Source: Xenorhabdus doucetiae (GTDB lineage: Bacteria > Pseudomonadota > Gammaproteobacteria > Enterobacterales > Enterobacteriaceae). From it: a stretch of DNA of 64,000 bases. The translations under genes and the position numbers were made by a program. Location of the stretch: the NCBI RefSeq assembly GCF_000968195.1, contig NZ_FO704550.1:1736001-1800000 (forward strand). Reading direction: 5' to 3'. Below the pieces are notes generated by a model that saw nothing but the letters and a program-made list of their open reading frames with translations, searched no databases and was not told where the DNA came from. This document shows positions 47,101-54,888 of this stretch, piece after piece (the first letter of the stretch is position 1; every line of letters starts with the position of its first letter).

Positions 47101-50100
47101 GTTCAGCCCTGGCCGATTAATGCCAATGGTAAAGTTGACACAGTCGCCTTAGCTGTTGCGGCTAAAACAAAATTGATGGAAAGTGGTTCTTCTTTGTTCA
47201 GTTCGGTTAATGAACAAGGCCAGAAAGTAGCGGGCAGCTATCAGCTTCCTGTCTGGTTGAACGCAGAGTTTCTGAAACCTATCTGGCCACAATCCGTCGA
47301 TTTCACCACGTCGTTTTTAGAGCAGGGAGGCGACTCGATCAAAGCCATCAGACTCGTCGCACTGTTAACCAGAGAAGGTATCCGAATTAGTGCAAGTGAA
47401 CTGTTAACGTTGAATTCTTTAGGCTCTGTACTTGAAAAGGCCTGTATTGATCAGTCGGAAAAAGACGCCACTGATTCGGCAATATCAGAAGAAACAGAAG
47501 CGAACTGGGTTAGAGACTTACCCAGCGTCAGTTGGTTCCGGCAACAAGGTTTTAAATATAGCAATCGGTTGCAGCAGGGAATGGTACTCGAATTGAAATC
47601 TGTCCTCTCTGTTAAGGAAATAAATGCAGCTATTTCAGCTGTTAAAGCAAAGCATAAAATTTTTTCCTTGAGAGCAAATCAGGCGTTGACTGAATTCTAT
47701 TTCGAACCGTCAAAACCTGACAGTGATATGTTGACAGAAGGTGAAACGCTGGCATCCGGTGAATCGCTTGAAGACCGGCTGAATCAACTACAAAGTCAGG
47801 TGAGTCTGGAAGCGCAACCTAGTGTACAGGCAGTTGTATTTGATGCAGTTTCACAAAAAAATTATCTGATTTGGGTCTGTCATCACCTTATTTGTGATGT
47901 GCATTCATGGATTTTCTTATTGGATGAACTGGATCAAGCCATCCATGAAACTGCATCCCAGCACGATACGGTGAAGGCAGCAGCCGAAGAACAAGGTGCC
48001 TTCCTGTGGGGCAAATGGTTAAGTGAACATGCCTCTAGTGCGGGCAATGCGCCATGCGTTAACACCGTTCATCACCCTGCGGCTGTTCCTGTGACGTTGG
48101 CATTGTCAATTTGTAGTCATGATTTTAAGTTGATTGAACAGCGTTTTAAGGCTGAACGTTCGCAATTGATTGTGGCTGCTTTGATGGAGGTTATGCAGGA
48201 TAACGGAATATTGCCTTCACAGCCTGTCGTTTTGTTAGAAAATCACGGCCGTCTATTCTCTGAAGCCGGAATACCGACTGCCTGGAACGCTGAAATGGCA
48301 AGTGCGGTGGGTTGGTTTACCGGTTTTAATCAGTTGACGCTTGAGGTGCCTGTAGAACCATCAGCGCCATGTTCCCAAACCGCTTTTTTACGGATCTTAA
48401 AGTCGGGTCTGTATGAAGATAAGCAGAGCTGGGAAGCGCAACTCGGTCTGAATAACATCGGAAAACGACCATTGATTTGCATTAACGATATTGGCTTCGG
48501 GTTAGATGGGAGCAGAACGTGGAGCCATTTCAGTTTGGATCAAACTTTGTCGGGTGGTTTCCGGCATCCGGATGAAAAGAGTACGGCTGACTTTGACATC
48601 CTGATTCGTGATTGTCTTGAATCCGGCGGTGTATTGGTTGAATTGCAGTTGGGTATGCCTGACGCTGACAGTGATAATGCTCATCATTACTTAGCACAAT
48701 TGAACGAAAAGCTATTGGCTTGGTGTGATACTCAAAATAATGTATTGCGAGATCTACAGGTTGAACATTATTCGGAACAACCATTGATTCCTGCCGATTT
48801 TCCGCTTTGTCAGCTTGCTCAGTCGGAATTTGATCCCCTCATTAAGGGCGCTTTGAAAACGGTTATTGATTCAACGAATACGACATTCGACAATAATTAT
48901 CTTGAAGAATTGCTGGAAGCAACACCTCAGGCGAATGGGTTATTGTTTCACGCTTTAAAAGATGGAAATAGCGCTTATCACATTGGCGTGGCGTTTAGTG
49001 TGAAGGTGAATGCCGATGAAGAAACGCTGCTTGAGGTATGGCAGCATATACAGCAATCACAACCTGCTTTAAGGTCGATTTTTGTCTGGGAAGGTATTCG
49101 TATTCCTCATCAGATTATCTACGCCTTGCCTCGCATTCCGTTCGAATATGTTCGTGTTGACTCGACAACGCCGTACCTGTCATGCAGACAGCGTTGCCTT
49201 GATTGGCTGGCATACTCCAAGGCCACGCCTTTTGAATTGAATAAAGAAGTCTTTCGTATTGTCGGATTCCATGATGTCAATGCGGGAACGTTAAGTCTGG
49301 CTTTCTCTTTCCACCATATTCTGATGGATGGCTGGAGCAGTTCATTGTTGATTTCTCTGTGGTTACAAGGATTGCGTCAGCAAAAAATTGTGCCTTTGGA
49401 TACACGGAGTTATTCACAACAACTTTGGCAAGGGTTAAGCCCGGAAGCGTTGATACACAGCCGCGAATACTGGCGGGACGTTTTTCAGCGCCTGCCTAAC
49501 GGAGAAGCTTCTGCAACGACAAAACTACTGGCAGAACCCCTGTTCCGAGCCGATGAGCAGAATGAAGTTGCAAGAAAAACAAATGAAAGGCTCTGTGTAA
49601 ACAGTCTGTGGGGCGAGGAGCGTAGAGTCGCGATCGAGTCACTTTGCCATCGTGCGGGTGTGACTCCGGCCAGTTTTATTTACCTGTGTTGGGCATTGAC
49701 ACTGGCTAAGTTCACATTCCAGAAAACGATTTCGTTGGGATGCACGTTCTCCGGCAGAGGAAGAGCTTTGACACAAGGTGTTGATCGTCAGCCTTTAGGT
49801 TTATTTATTAATACCGTTCCCCTTATCTTGACGCTTGAAGGTCAGTGGAATACAGAAGCCGCTTTGCGTTCTGTTTTCCAGGCTTTACAACAGGCGCAAC
49901 AATATGAAAAAACGCCGCCTTTGTTAATCCGAGAGGAAGCGGGAATAAATGATGAACTGTATGATTCCATTGTTGTTTTTGATAACTATCCCATTGATGC
50001 GTCATTGAAAGATGCCAGTTGTGGTGCATTCCTGACGGATTTATACAGTGAAGAAACGACGCATTTTGGTTTGACATTAACCGTGTCCGGCATGGAACAA

Positions 50101-52197
50101 TGGCTGGTGGAACTAAGTACCGGAGAGATGTTTAAGGGCGCGCTGGACTCGGTAAAAACAGCGTTTAATGCCTTTGAATCTTTGGCAGAAGATCTGATTA
50201 ACAGCATGACGGATACATTGATTGAAGATCTCTTTTTAAAGCTGAATGCAAAAGAGCCGGAAAAAACCTCGTTGAGCATGGGAGAGATCAATGAACACAC
50301 CCCGGATATTAATTCGCTGCTGACAGGAATTTATCAACGCCTTGGCGGGTCTCTCCAGGAAATCAGTTTGATCGACGGCCAGCATAAAATCAGTAATCGT
50401 GAATTACTGAAGGCGATGAGTGCGGTACAGGAACGATTACGGTTATCAGGTTTTATTCCTGGGGACCGAGTGGCTGTTCATCTTGAGAAGGGCTTGTTAT
50501 CGACTCAAGCAATACTGGCGATCTTGTTCAGCGGTGGCAGCTATTGCTATATCAATCCGAAAGATCCCTTGCAACGCAAGAAAAAATTATTGGACTTTGC
50601 GAATTGCAACATTGTTTTGTGTGGGACTGCGTTTAATCAGGAGCTTGGCGCAGGGACAAATTATTTGTTGCTGGATATTGAGGAAAATATTTTACAGCCA
50701 ACCGAAGATAAACCCATTTTATGGCTTAACCGACAACCTGAAGATGAATTCTATTTCATTTTCACATCAGGAACGACGGGGACTCCGAAGGGAATTTCTA
50801 TTCGCAATGAGTCAGTGGCCAACCTGTTGGATTGGTTTATTCAAGAAACTGCGCTGACAGCGGCTGATAGAGTGCTTGGGCTGACTGATTTGAATTTCGA
50901 TCCCAGTGTGGAGGATTTATTTGCTAGTTTTGTTGTTGGCGCGACGTTAATTTATCCATCTCCCGATGTATTACTGGAGAGACAAGCGTTCATTGAACTG
51001 GTGCAATCTGAATCCATCACCTTAATCAACTTTATCCCCGGTGCTATCTCGCAGCTTATTCAAGACGCACCCTTCTTTCCGTCCATGAGATTGTGGATAT
51101 TCGGGGGTGAAGAATTACCTAAACGCCTTAGGGATGATTTGCTGCAACAAGGGTATGCGGTGAGCAACCATTATGGCCCGAGTGAGACAACGGTGGATTG
51201 CTTGAGTGCCAAACAATCCTTGGCGACGGAAGTTGCCATTGGGTGGCCAATTCAAAATGTTATCGCTTACTGCGCTGATATCTTTGGTAAGCCATTGCCT
51301 GCCAATGTTCGGGGTGAACTTTGGGTGGGAGGCAAGGCGGTTGCCCGTGGCTATACGACTAATCCCGTTGAAACCGCCAAGTATTTTGTTACGCCGAAAT
51401 ACTTGGCGCACTACAGCCGGCATCCTTTTTATCGTACTGGCGATATGGTTACTTTTTCCGGTGAAACAGGTTTTCGCTATCTGGGACGAATTGATGATCA
51501 GATAAAAGTGAACGGTGTTCGCATAGAGCCTCGTGAATTGGAGCGCGTGGTTGAGACATTAGACGCGGTGAAATCAAGCTGTTTATTGCCTGCGACGACA
51601 TCGAAAGGAAAACGTCAATGGCATCTTTTTGTCGATAGCATGGAACAACCTGCATTGCTGGAATCCCGAGTGAGAGAACATATCCGGCGTAACTTCCCGG
51701 ACACCTGGCTTCCTTCACTCATTGTGGTTGTTGATGGGTTTAAACGCACCATTACCGGTAAGATTGATCGTCAGAGTTTACAGGAAAATGCGGCGCAACA
51801 ATTGCAAGCAAAACCCGTCGAAGATCATATATTGCTGGCAGATCCGGCGGCGGTAAAAGTGCGGGCGATCTGGCAGGAAGTCCTTGAAAATGAGAGGGTG
51901 GGGACGGAAACGAATTTCTTTGAAGCCGGTGGCAATTCGATAAAGATAATTACATTGCAGTCCCTGCTGCAACAGGCATTCAATCGTGAAGTTCGAGTCA
52001 CCACCTTATTTGAACATCCGACTATTGCCTCCTTTACAAACTGGATTAAACAGGACCAATTGTCATGTGGACAGGTAAATGAAGCGGAATTGACATCCAT
52101 ATCGGATAAAGTGTCTTCCCAGGGGCATTTACAACGCTCGTTCCAATCAGGAAAAAGTAGATTGGCAGACAGACGACGCAAATCCACAGGGAATTAA
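44155..52197 (+). CDS. xcnA: XcnA-like NRPS, C-A-T-E-C-A-T (xenocoumacin)
   Basis: Two-module synthetase of 2680 residues. Starter C domain (about 5-440; HHAAMDG at 142) is suited to N-acylation. A1 (about 475-1000; TSGSTGEPKG at 639) has specificity positions I read as D-L-T-K-I-G-E-V, the Asn code. T1 Ser1061 (GGDSIK). E domain (about 1130-1570; HHLICDVHSW at 1243, VGWFTGFNQL). C2 (about 1580-2010; HHILMDG at 1720). A2 (about 2060-2560; TSGTTGTPKG at 2204) has code read as D-P-E-N-I-G-H-V; Glu at position 239 fits a cationic substrate, Arg in the known pathway. T2 Ser2595 (GGNSIK). This gives acyl-D-Asn-Arg, as in prexenocoumacin. Three 15-bp in-frame tandem repeats lie inside. A strong terminator follows. 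Confidence 0.9.
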   Translation: MKKTIFELSRSQQAVFKMEAFHLTGCPFYLGVAVRLNGSIPLNGLVRAAETVRNSMDIFHIGFETDNVEMNDLATHWHGIRRLTPHSEVVQVDFSNYPDSEQAFESWADRQMLIKENLSLTPVRIFAVHFQQGQTGWFIKAHHAAMDGEGFSVLIEHLMRTLEKAEPNTEPLLFSVNAEGEQNYENSRRRQRDEIYWRSIFSDSTINGWGSDGLKSDGPESSNANKILCRYPIGDYRTLTPRSRRVHYKLSETHNDTLRQFKKSGGSIFRLFFAAVAYTQMVIEDGNGALLQAPMLNRWSSEEKRSAAMAVAPVLIPVFRETGEGVVDCYHALKQHLQKAVAHSRYAPGARWSEFASQDWKRITPAFGVSYQTGIFRKDVLGAEVSIEHMQAVEALFATIHIHDRFEEGDFKLEADFRRIWSLEQCHEFLRIVTDYVMEAAFAVLEQQEAEQQETEQKQLIKNRQETDSWKAPSTTPIGVHLYNAFECYADNLLFKQAADVVTYRQGLQWINQFRLKLRDRFNGHDTHGPVFIVGRRTPEITLAYLACLIENITVVPVCPTMPVARLSAIACNSGASLCIYTEVDNSIAKMLNLPLLPIPLDKIALGKTALDKTGFEIASSAENGTEPIHDNPAYILYTSGSTGEPKGVVISPISLANYALAAKEVYAAETPFNAPLFTSFGFDLTQTTLLVPVLSGGFIQAHEQDIRDNPELLQILLADESLTSVKCTPSHLSLLIENSPVRSHPLTFIVGGENLSTSLVKKALSYFPAGSKVINEYGPTETTVGCCIYSISREESDLDGNDKINAAVMPIGQALGKAEIAVKDSWGQTMPRGFKGEIWIGGPVLADGYLNNAAQTTEKFVHSVDDVSRWYRTGDLGLQDEQGVFHCLGRIDDEFKVRGYRIHPAEIEKAVEDILVSLDRNDNDSWKLKALKLVVDESDGIEKYETIALCSSQPIPHDNSEFQLRLKAKIPDAWMPTLYCVVQPWPINANGKVDTVALAVAAKTKLMESGSSLFSSVNEQGQKVAGSYQLPVWLNAEFLKPIWPQSVDFTTSFLEQGGDSIKAIRLVALLTREGIRISASELLTLNSLGSVLEKACIDQSEKDATDSAISEETEANWVRDLPSVSWFRQQGFKYSNRLQQGMVLELKSVLSVKEINAAISAVKAKHKIFSLRANQALTEFYFEPSKPDSDMLTEGETLASGESLEDRLNQLQSQVSLEAQPSVQAVVFDAVSQKNYLIWVCHHLICDVHSWIFLLDELDQAIHETASQHDTVKAAAEEQGAFLWGKWLSEHASSAGNAPCVNTVHHPAAVPVTLALSICSHDFKLIEQRFKAERSQLIVAALMEVMQDNGILPSQPVVLLENHGRLFSEAGIPTAWNAEMASAVGWFTGFNQLTLEVPVEPSAPCSQTAFLRILKSGLYEDKQSWEAQLGLNNIGKRPLICINDIGFGLDGSRTWSHFSLDQTLSGGFRHPDEKSTADFDILIRDCLESGGVLVELQLGMPDADSDNAHHYLAQLNEKLLAWCDTQNNVLRDLQVEHYSEQPLIPADFPLCQLAQSEFDPLIKGALKTVIDSTNTTFDNNYLEELLEATPQANGLLFHALKDGNSAYHIGVAFSVKVNADEETLLEVWQHIQQSQPALRSIFVWEGIRIPHQIIYALPRIPFEYVRVDSTTPYLSCRQRCLDWLAYSKATPFELNKEVFRIVGFHDVNAGTLSLAFSFHHILMDGWSSSLLISLWLQGLRQQKIVPLDTRSYSQQLWQGLSPEALIHSREYWRDVFQRLPNGEASATTKLLAEPLFRADEQNEVARKTNERLCVNSLWGEERRVAIESLCHRAGVTPASFIYLCWALTLAKFTFQKTISLGCTFSGRGRALTQGVDRQPLGLFINTVPLILTLEGQWNTEAALRSVFQALQQAQQYEKTPPLLIREEAGINDELYDSIVVFDNYPIDASLKDASCGAFLTDLYSEETTHFGLTLTVSGMEQWLVELSTGEMFKGALDSVKTAFNAFESLAEDLINSMTDTLIEDLFLKLNAKEPEKTSLSMGEINEHTPDINSLLTGIYQRLGGSLQEISLIDGQHKISNRELLKAMSAVQERLRLSGFIPGDRVAVHLEKGLLSTQAILAILFSGGSYCYINPKDPLQRKKKLLDFANCNIVLCGTAFNQELGAGTNYLLLDIEENILQPTEDKPILWLNRQPEDEFYFIFTSGTTGTPKGISIRNESVANLLDWFIQETALTAADRVLGLTDLNFDPSVEDLFASFVVGATLIYPSPDVLLERQAFIELVQSESITLINFIPGAISQLIQDAPFFPSMRLWIFGGEELPKRLRDDLLQQGYAVSNHYGPSETTVDCLSAKQSLATEVAIGWPIQNVIAYCADIFGKPLPANVRGELWVGGKAVARGYTTNPVETAKYFVTPKYLAHYSRHPFYRTGDMVTFSGETGFRYLGRIDDQIKVNGVRIEPRELERVVETLDAVKSSCLLPATTSKGKRQWHLFVDSMEQPALLESRVREHIRRNFPDTWLPSLIVVVDGFKRTITGKIDRQSLQENAAQQLQAKPVEDHILLADPAAVKVRAIWQEVLENERVGTETNFFEAGGNSIKIITLQSLLQQAFNREVRVTTLFEHPTIASFTNWIKQDQLSCGQVNEAELTSISDKVSSQGHLQRSFQSGKSRLADRRRKSTGN
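44785..44814 (+). repeat. Tandem 15-bp in-frame repeat in xcnA (SDGLK-SDGPE)
   Basis: TCTGATGGGCTGAAA followed by TCTGACGGGCCGGAA, 12 of 15 identical, in frame, within a surface loop of the first C domain. Confidence 0.75.
45490..45519 (+). repeat. Tandem 15-bp in-frame repeat in xcnA (EQQEA-EQQET)
   Basis: GAACAACAAGAAGCA followed by GAACAACAAGAAACG, 13 of 15 identical, plus a partial third unit. It lies in the Gln/Glu-rich linker between C1 and A1. Confidence 0.8.
45955..45999 (+). repeat. Three tandem 15-bp in-frame repeats in xcnA (LDKIA-LGKTA-LDKTG)
   Basis: TTAGATAAAATAGCC, TTAGGTAAAACAGCT and TTAGATAAAACAGGG in succession, in frame, just before the ATP-binding motif of the first A domain. 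Confidence 0.82.
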
Positions 52198-52207
52198 GGA
52201 AACGAAT

Positions 52208-52249
52208 AAAGCCGGACTCTTCCAGATTGTTTGGATAAGTCCGGCTTTT
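52208..52249 (+). terminator. Strong terminator after xcnA
   Basis: AAAGCCGGACT (52208-52218) pairs with AGTCCGGCTTT (52238-52248). The inner TCCA/TGGA also pairs. A short T run follows. Transcription is likely interrupted between xcnA and xcnB unless antitermination operates. Confidence 0.85.
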
Positions 52250-52600
52250 GATGAAAGACATTAATGAAGATAGTCTGAAAGATAGATATTAAAAATATCG
52301 ATTTTGTCTATGAATAGTCGATGTGCATAATAAATATTAGTTATCATATGGGAAATAATGATATGTATTTATGAATTTAGCACTACCTCTTGTTTCTTTT
52401 TACTTGATAAAATGTGTTTACATCTTTTTCTATTATGTTAATTCTGTGAAATTAACATGTTTTGTATATTTTATTAAAAATAAATTGTTACATTCGTAAT
52501 ATTTATTTTTGAAATTAAAAGTATATAAGCTGTTTGAATCATCCAAGTTTTTGTAGAGAAAATTGAGATTTTTTGAATGGTTTTAAGGCCGTTACTTAAG
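52250..52600. other. AT-rich region between xcnA terminator and ops element
   Basis: About 350 very AT-rich bases without a gene. A -10-like TATATAAG at 52522-52529 lacks a good -35 partner. The promoter for the xcnB operon, if separate from that of xcnA, should be here. Confidence 0.45.
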
Positions 52601-52613
52601 GGCGGTAGCGTAC
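52601..52613 (+). promoter_or_regulatory. ops / JUMPstart-like element (RfaH recruitment) before xcnB
   Basis: GGCGGTAGCGTAC matches the ops consensus GGCGGTAGCGTGC at 12 of 13 positions and continues TTAAATAAC like JUMPstart. ops pauses RNA polymerase and loads the antiterminator RfaH in Enterobacteriaceae. It lies 80 bases before the xcnB start, followed by a weak terminator-like hairpin, in front of an operon with at least 10 kb of PKS-related coding sequence. Confidence 0.82.
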
Positions 52614-52620
52614 TTAAATA

Positions 52621-52653
52621 ACACTCATGAAGTTGAGTGTCATTTGTTTTTTC
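52621..52653 (+). terminator. Terminator-like hairpin downstream of the ops element
   Basis: ACACTCA (52621-52627) pairs with TGAGTGT (52634-52640), followed by CATTTGTTTTTTC. It is weak, but placed so that RfaH loaded at ops could suppress it. Confidence 0.5.
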
Positions 52654-52692
52654 TACGACTTAATTTTCAATCATTAAAAATGGAGGCTGTCG

Positions 52693-53550
52693 TTGAAAAT
52701 ATCAATTATTGGTGCTGGTGTGATGGGGTTAGACACGGCGATAACATGTGCCGTATATGGTCATAATATATTACTTATAGATATATCTTCAGATGTTTTG
52801 GCTAATCTTGATTCAAGAATGTCACGTGAATTCCGTTCATATAGAATGCTTAAACCTGAATTTAATACTCTGAATTTGGCCGAATTGAAAAATAGAATTC
52901 AATTTGATTCGTCTTATAAAGAGGTTGAAGGCAGTGATTGGATTATTGAGAACGTGACTGAAGATTGGTCTATTAAACAGAAAGTTTATGAAGCGATAAT
53001 ACCGTACATTAAACCTGAAACTTATGTTGCTGCAAATACAAGTTGTATATCTATCACAAAAATTGCTTCCGTTTTACCGTTCCCCCAAAATGTATTGGGA
53101 TTACACTTTATGAACCCGGTGCCGATTAAAAAATGTGTTGAAGTCATCCAAGGCTTCCATACTTCCGAACAGACATTAATTGATGCAAAAAAATTCTTAC
53201 AGGGAATTGGAAAAAACCCGGTTGTTGTAGAAGACTTTCCTGGATTTGTTTCAAATCGGCTTTCTCATTTATTCATGAACGAAGCGGCATTTCTTGTACA
53301 AGATAATGTGGCAAGTCCGCAGGATATAGATCGTATTTTCAAAGAAGGTTACGGCCATGCTATGGGGCCACTGGAAACCGCAGATTTGATTGGTTTGGAT
53401 ACCGTTGTTAATTCTTTACACGTTCTCTATGAAAGTTATCAAGATCCGAAATACCGCTGTTGTCCTCTGTTAAAGAAAATGGTGGAAGCGGGGAATCTGG
53501 GCAGAAAAAGTGGTAAAGGATTTTTCAATTATACAAATTCGGAATATTGA
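52693..53550 (+). CDS. xcnB: 3-hydroxyacyl-CoA dehydrogenase family protein (extender-unit synthesis)
   Basis: FadB/FkbK-like NAD-dependent dehydrogenase of 285 residues; GAGVMG (residues 7-12) is the NAD motif. The family core ENVTEDWSIKQKV, NTSCISITKIASVL, GLHFMNPVPIKKCVEVI and DFPGFVSNRL is intact. In hydroxymalonyl/methoxymalonyl-ACP pathways it oxidises glyceryl-ACP. The start is TTG 52693 with TGGAGG six bases upstream. Its TGA overlaps the xcnC ATG by one base. Order B-C-D-E equals the xenocoumacin cluster. Confidence 0.88.
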   Translation: MKISIIGAGVMGLDTAITCAVYGHNILLIDISSDVLANLDSRMSREFRSYRMLKPEFNTLNLAELKNRIQFDSSYKEVEGSDWIIENVTEDWSIKQKVYEAIIPYIKPETYVAANTSCISITKIASVLPFPQNVLGLHFMNPVPIKKCVEVIQGFHTSEQTLIDAKKFLQGIGKNPVVVEDFPGFVSNRLSHLFMNEAAFLVQDNVASPQDIDRIFKEGYGHAMGPLETADLIGLDTVVNSLHVLYESYQDPKYRCCPLLKKMVEAGNLGRKSGKGFFNYTNSEY

Positions 53551-54614
53551 TGATGGATGATTTAACCAATAATCAGGTAAATAACGAAATACCGGTAAAA
53601 TGTATCATTTGGGATTTGGACAATACATTGTGGGATGGGGTGCTTTCTGAAGGCGATGATATTAAATTAAAGCCAGGAATAGAAAAAATCATTGACCAAT
53701 TGGATAAATTGGGCGTTTTACAATCCATTGCAAGCCGGAATGAAGCCTCCGATGCTTTGGATATGCTGGAAAAATTCAATTTAAAGCATTATTTTATTTA
53801 TCCTCAAATTCATTGGGGAGCCAAGTCTTCCTCTATTGCAAATATTCAGAAAAGTCTAAATATTGCGGCAGATACTTTTATTTTTGTTGATGACCAGCCT
53901 TTAGAACGGGATGAAGTTAATGCTAAATTCCCGGAAGTGACTTGTATTGATGCTTGGAAATATCAATCAATACTGCACTTGCCTCGAATTGCTAATATGG
54001 AAATATCTGATGACGCAAAATTAAGAAGGCAGAGATATCAGGAAGATATCTTACGGAAAGAAGAAGAAGAGGAATTTATCGGCACTTCAGAAGAATTTCT
54101 TAGTCAACTTGATATGAAGTTTTATATTTCCAAAGCCAAATCAGAAGATCTCCTGCGCGCAGAAGAGCTGACGCAAAGAACAAATCAACTTAATTCAACT
54201 GGTATTACTTATAGCAGAGAACGATTAAATGAATTAATCAACTCAGATGAGTATGGTGTATTTGTTTTTGAGTTGGTAGATAAATATGGCTCTTATGGAA
54301 AAATAGGATTGGCCTTAGTTCAATATAAAGGCGAGGTTGATTATATTAAATTATTGTTAATGTCCTGTAGAACACTTTCCCGCGGAGTTGGAAGTATTGC
54401 ATTGAATTATATTATGCAGCAGGCGAAAGCAAAATCGCATAAATTATATGCTGAATTTAAACGTACACCTCGTAATCGACAGATGTTTGTCACTTATCAA
54501 TTTGCAGGCTTTAAAGAAATAGAAAAACTTGCAGATGAAACAATCATTTTTGAGCATGAATTAGAGAATGTACCTGATTTCCCTTACTATGTTGATGTGA
54601 TTATAAATAATTAG
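53550..54614 (+). CDS. xcnC: FkbH-like HAD-family glyceryl-ACP synthase
   Basis: 354-residue FkbH homologue. It has an N-terminal HAD phosphatase domain (WDLDNTLWDG, nucleophile Asp22 and Asp24; FVDDQPLERDEV) and a C-terminal GNAT-like domain (ILRKEEEEEF, then LTQRTNQLNSTGITYSRERL). The family takes 1,3-bisphosphoglycerate, dephosphorylates it and loads glyceryl onto an ACP Cys or phosphopantetheine. The start is ATG 53550 (MMDDLTNN) in TGATG overlap with xcnB. No methyltransferase (FkbG) gene is adjacent, so hydroxymalonyl rather than methoxymalonyl is the expected product. Confidence 0.88.
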   Translation: MMDDLTNNQVNNEIPVKCIIWDLDNTLWDGVLSEGDDIKLKPGIEKIIDQLDKLGVLQSIASRNEASDALDMLEKFNLKHYFIYPQIHWGAKSSSIANIQKSLNIAADTFIFVDDQPLERDEVNAKFPEVTCIDAWKYQSILHLPRIANMEISDDAKLRRQRYQEDILRKEEEEEFIGTSEEFLSQLDMKFYISKAKSEDLLRAEELTQRTNQLNSTGITYSRERLNELINSDEYGVFVFELVDKYGSYGKIGLALVQYKGEVDYIKLLLMSCRTLSRGVGSIALNYIMQQAKAKSHKLYAEFKRTPRNRQMFVTYQFAGFKEIEKLADETIIFEHELENVPDFPYYVDVIINN

Positions 54615-54623
54615 GATATGCTA

Positions 54624-54881
54624 ATGAAAGATCTGGACACTATCGCCAAAGAACTACGTGAATTTATTGAAAATAATATCTCTGTATTTGATGATAATGT
54701 TGAATTGCTGGATGACACGAATATATTTACAAGTGGCTTAGTGAATTCACTTTTTGCTATGCGTTTACTTTGTTTTATTGAAGAGAAATGTGCTATCACC
54801 ATCCCTGATGAGTATATAGAGCGTGAGAACTTTGTTTCAATAAATGCAATGCTGGACCTTATTAATAAAATCAGAGGATAA
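54624..54881 (+). CDS. xcnD: Acyl carrier protein for the extender unit
   Basis: Free-standing ACP of 85 residues; phosphopantetheine Ser42 in FTSGLVNSLFAMRL. I choose ATG 54624 (MKDLDTIAKE), seven bases from AGGA; the in-frame ATG at 54618 is too close to that site. It carries the glyceryl to hydroxymalonyl intermediates made by xcnB, C and E. It is nine bases from xcnC and seven from xcnE. Confidence 0.86.
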   Translation: MKDLDTIAKELREFIENNISVFDDNVELLDDTNIFTSGLVNSLFAMRLLCFIEEKCAITIPDEYIERENFVSINAMLDLINKIRG

Positions 54882-54888
54882 GATTTAC

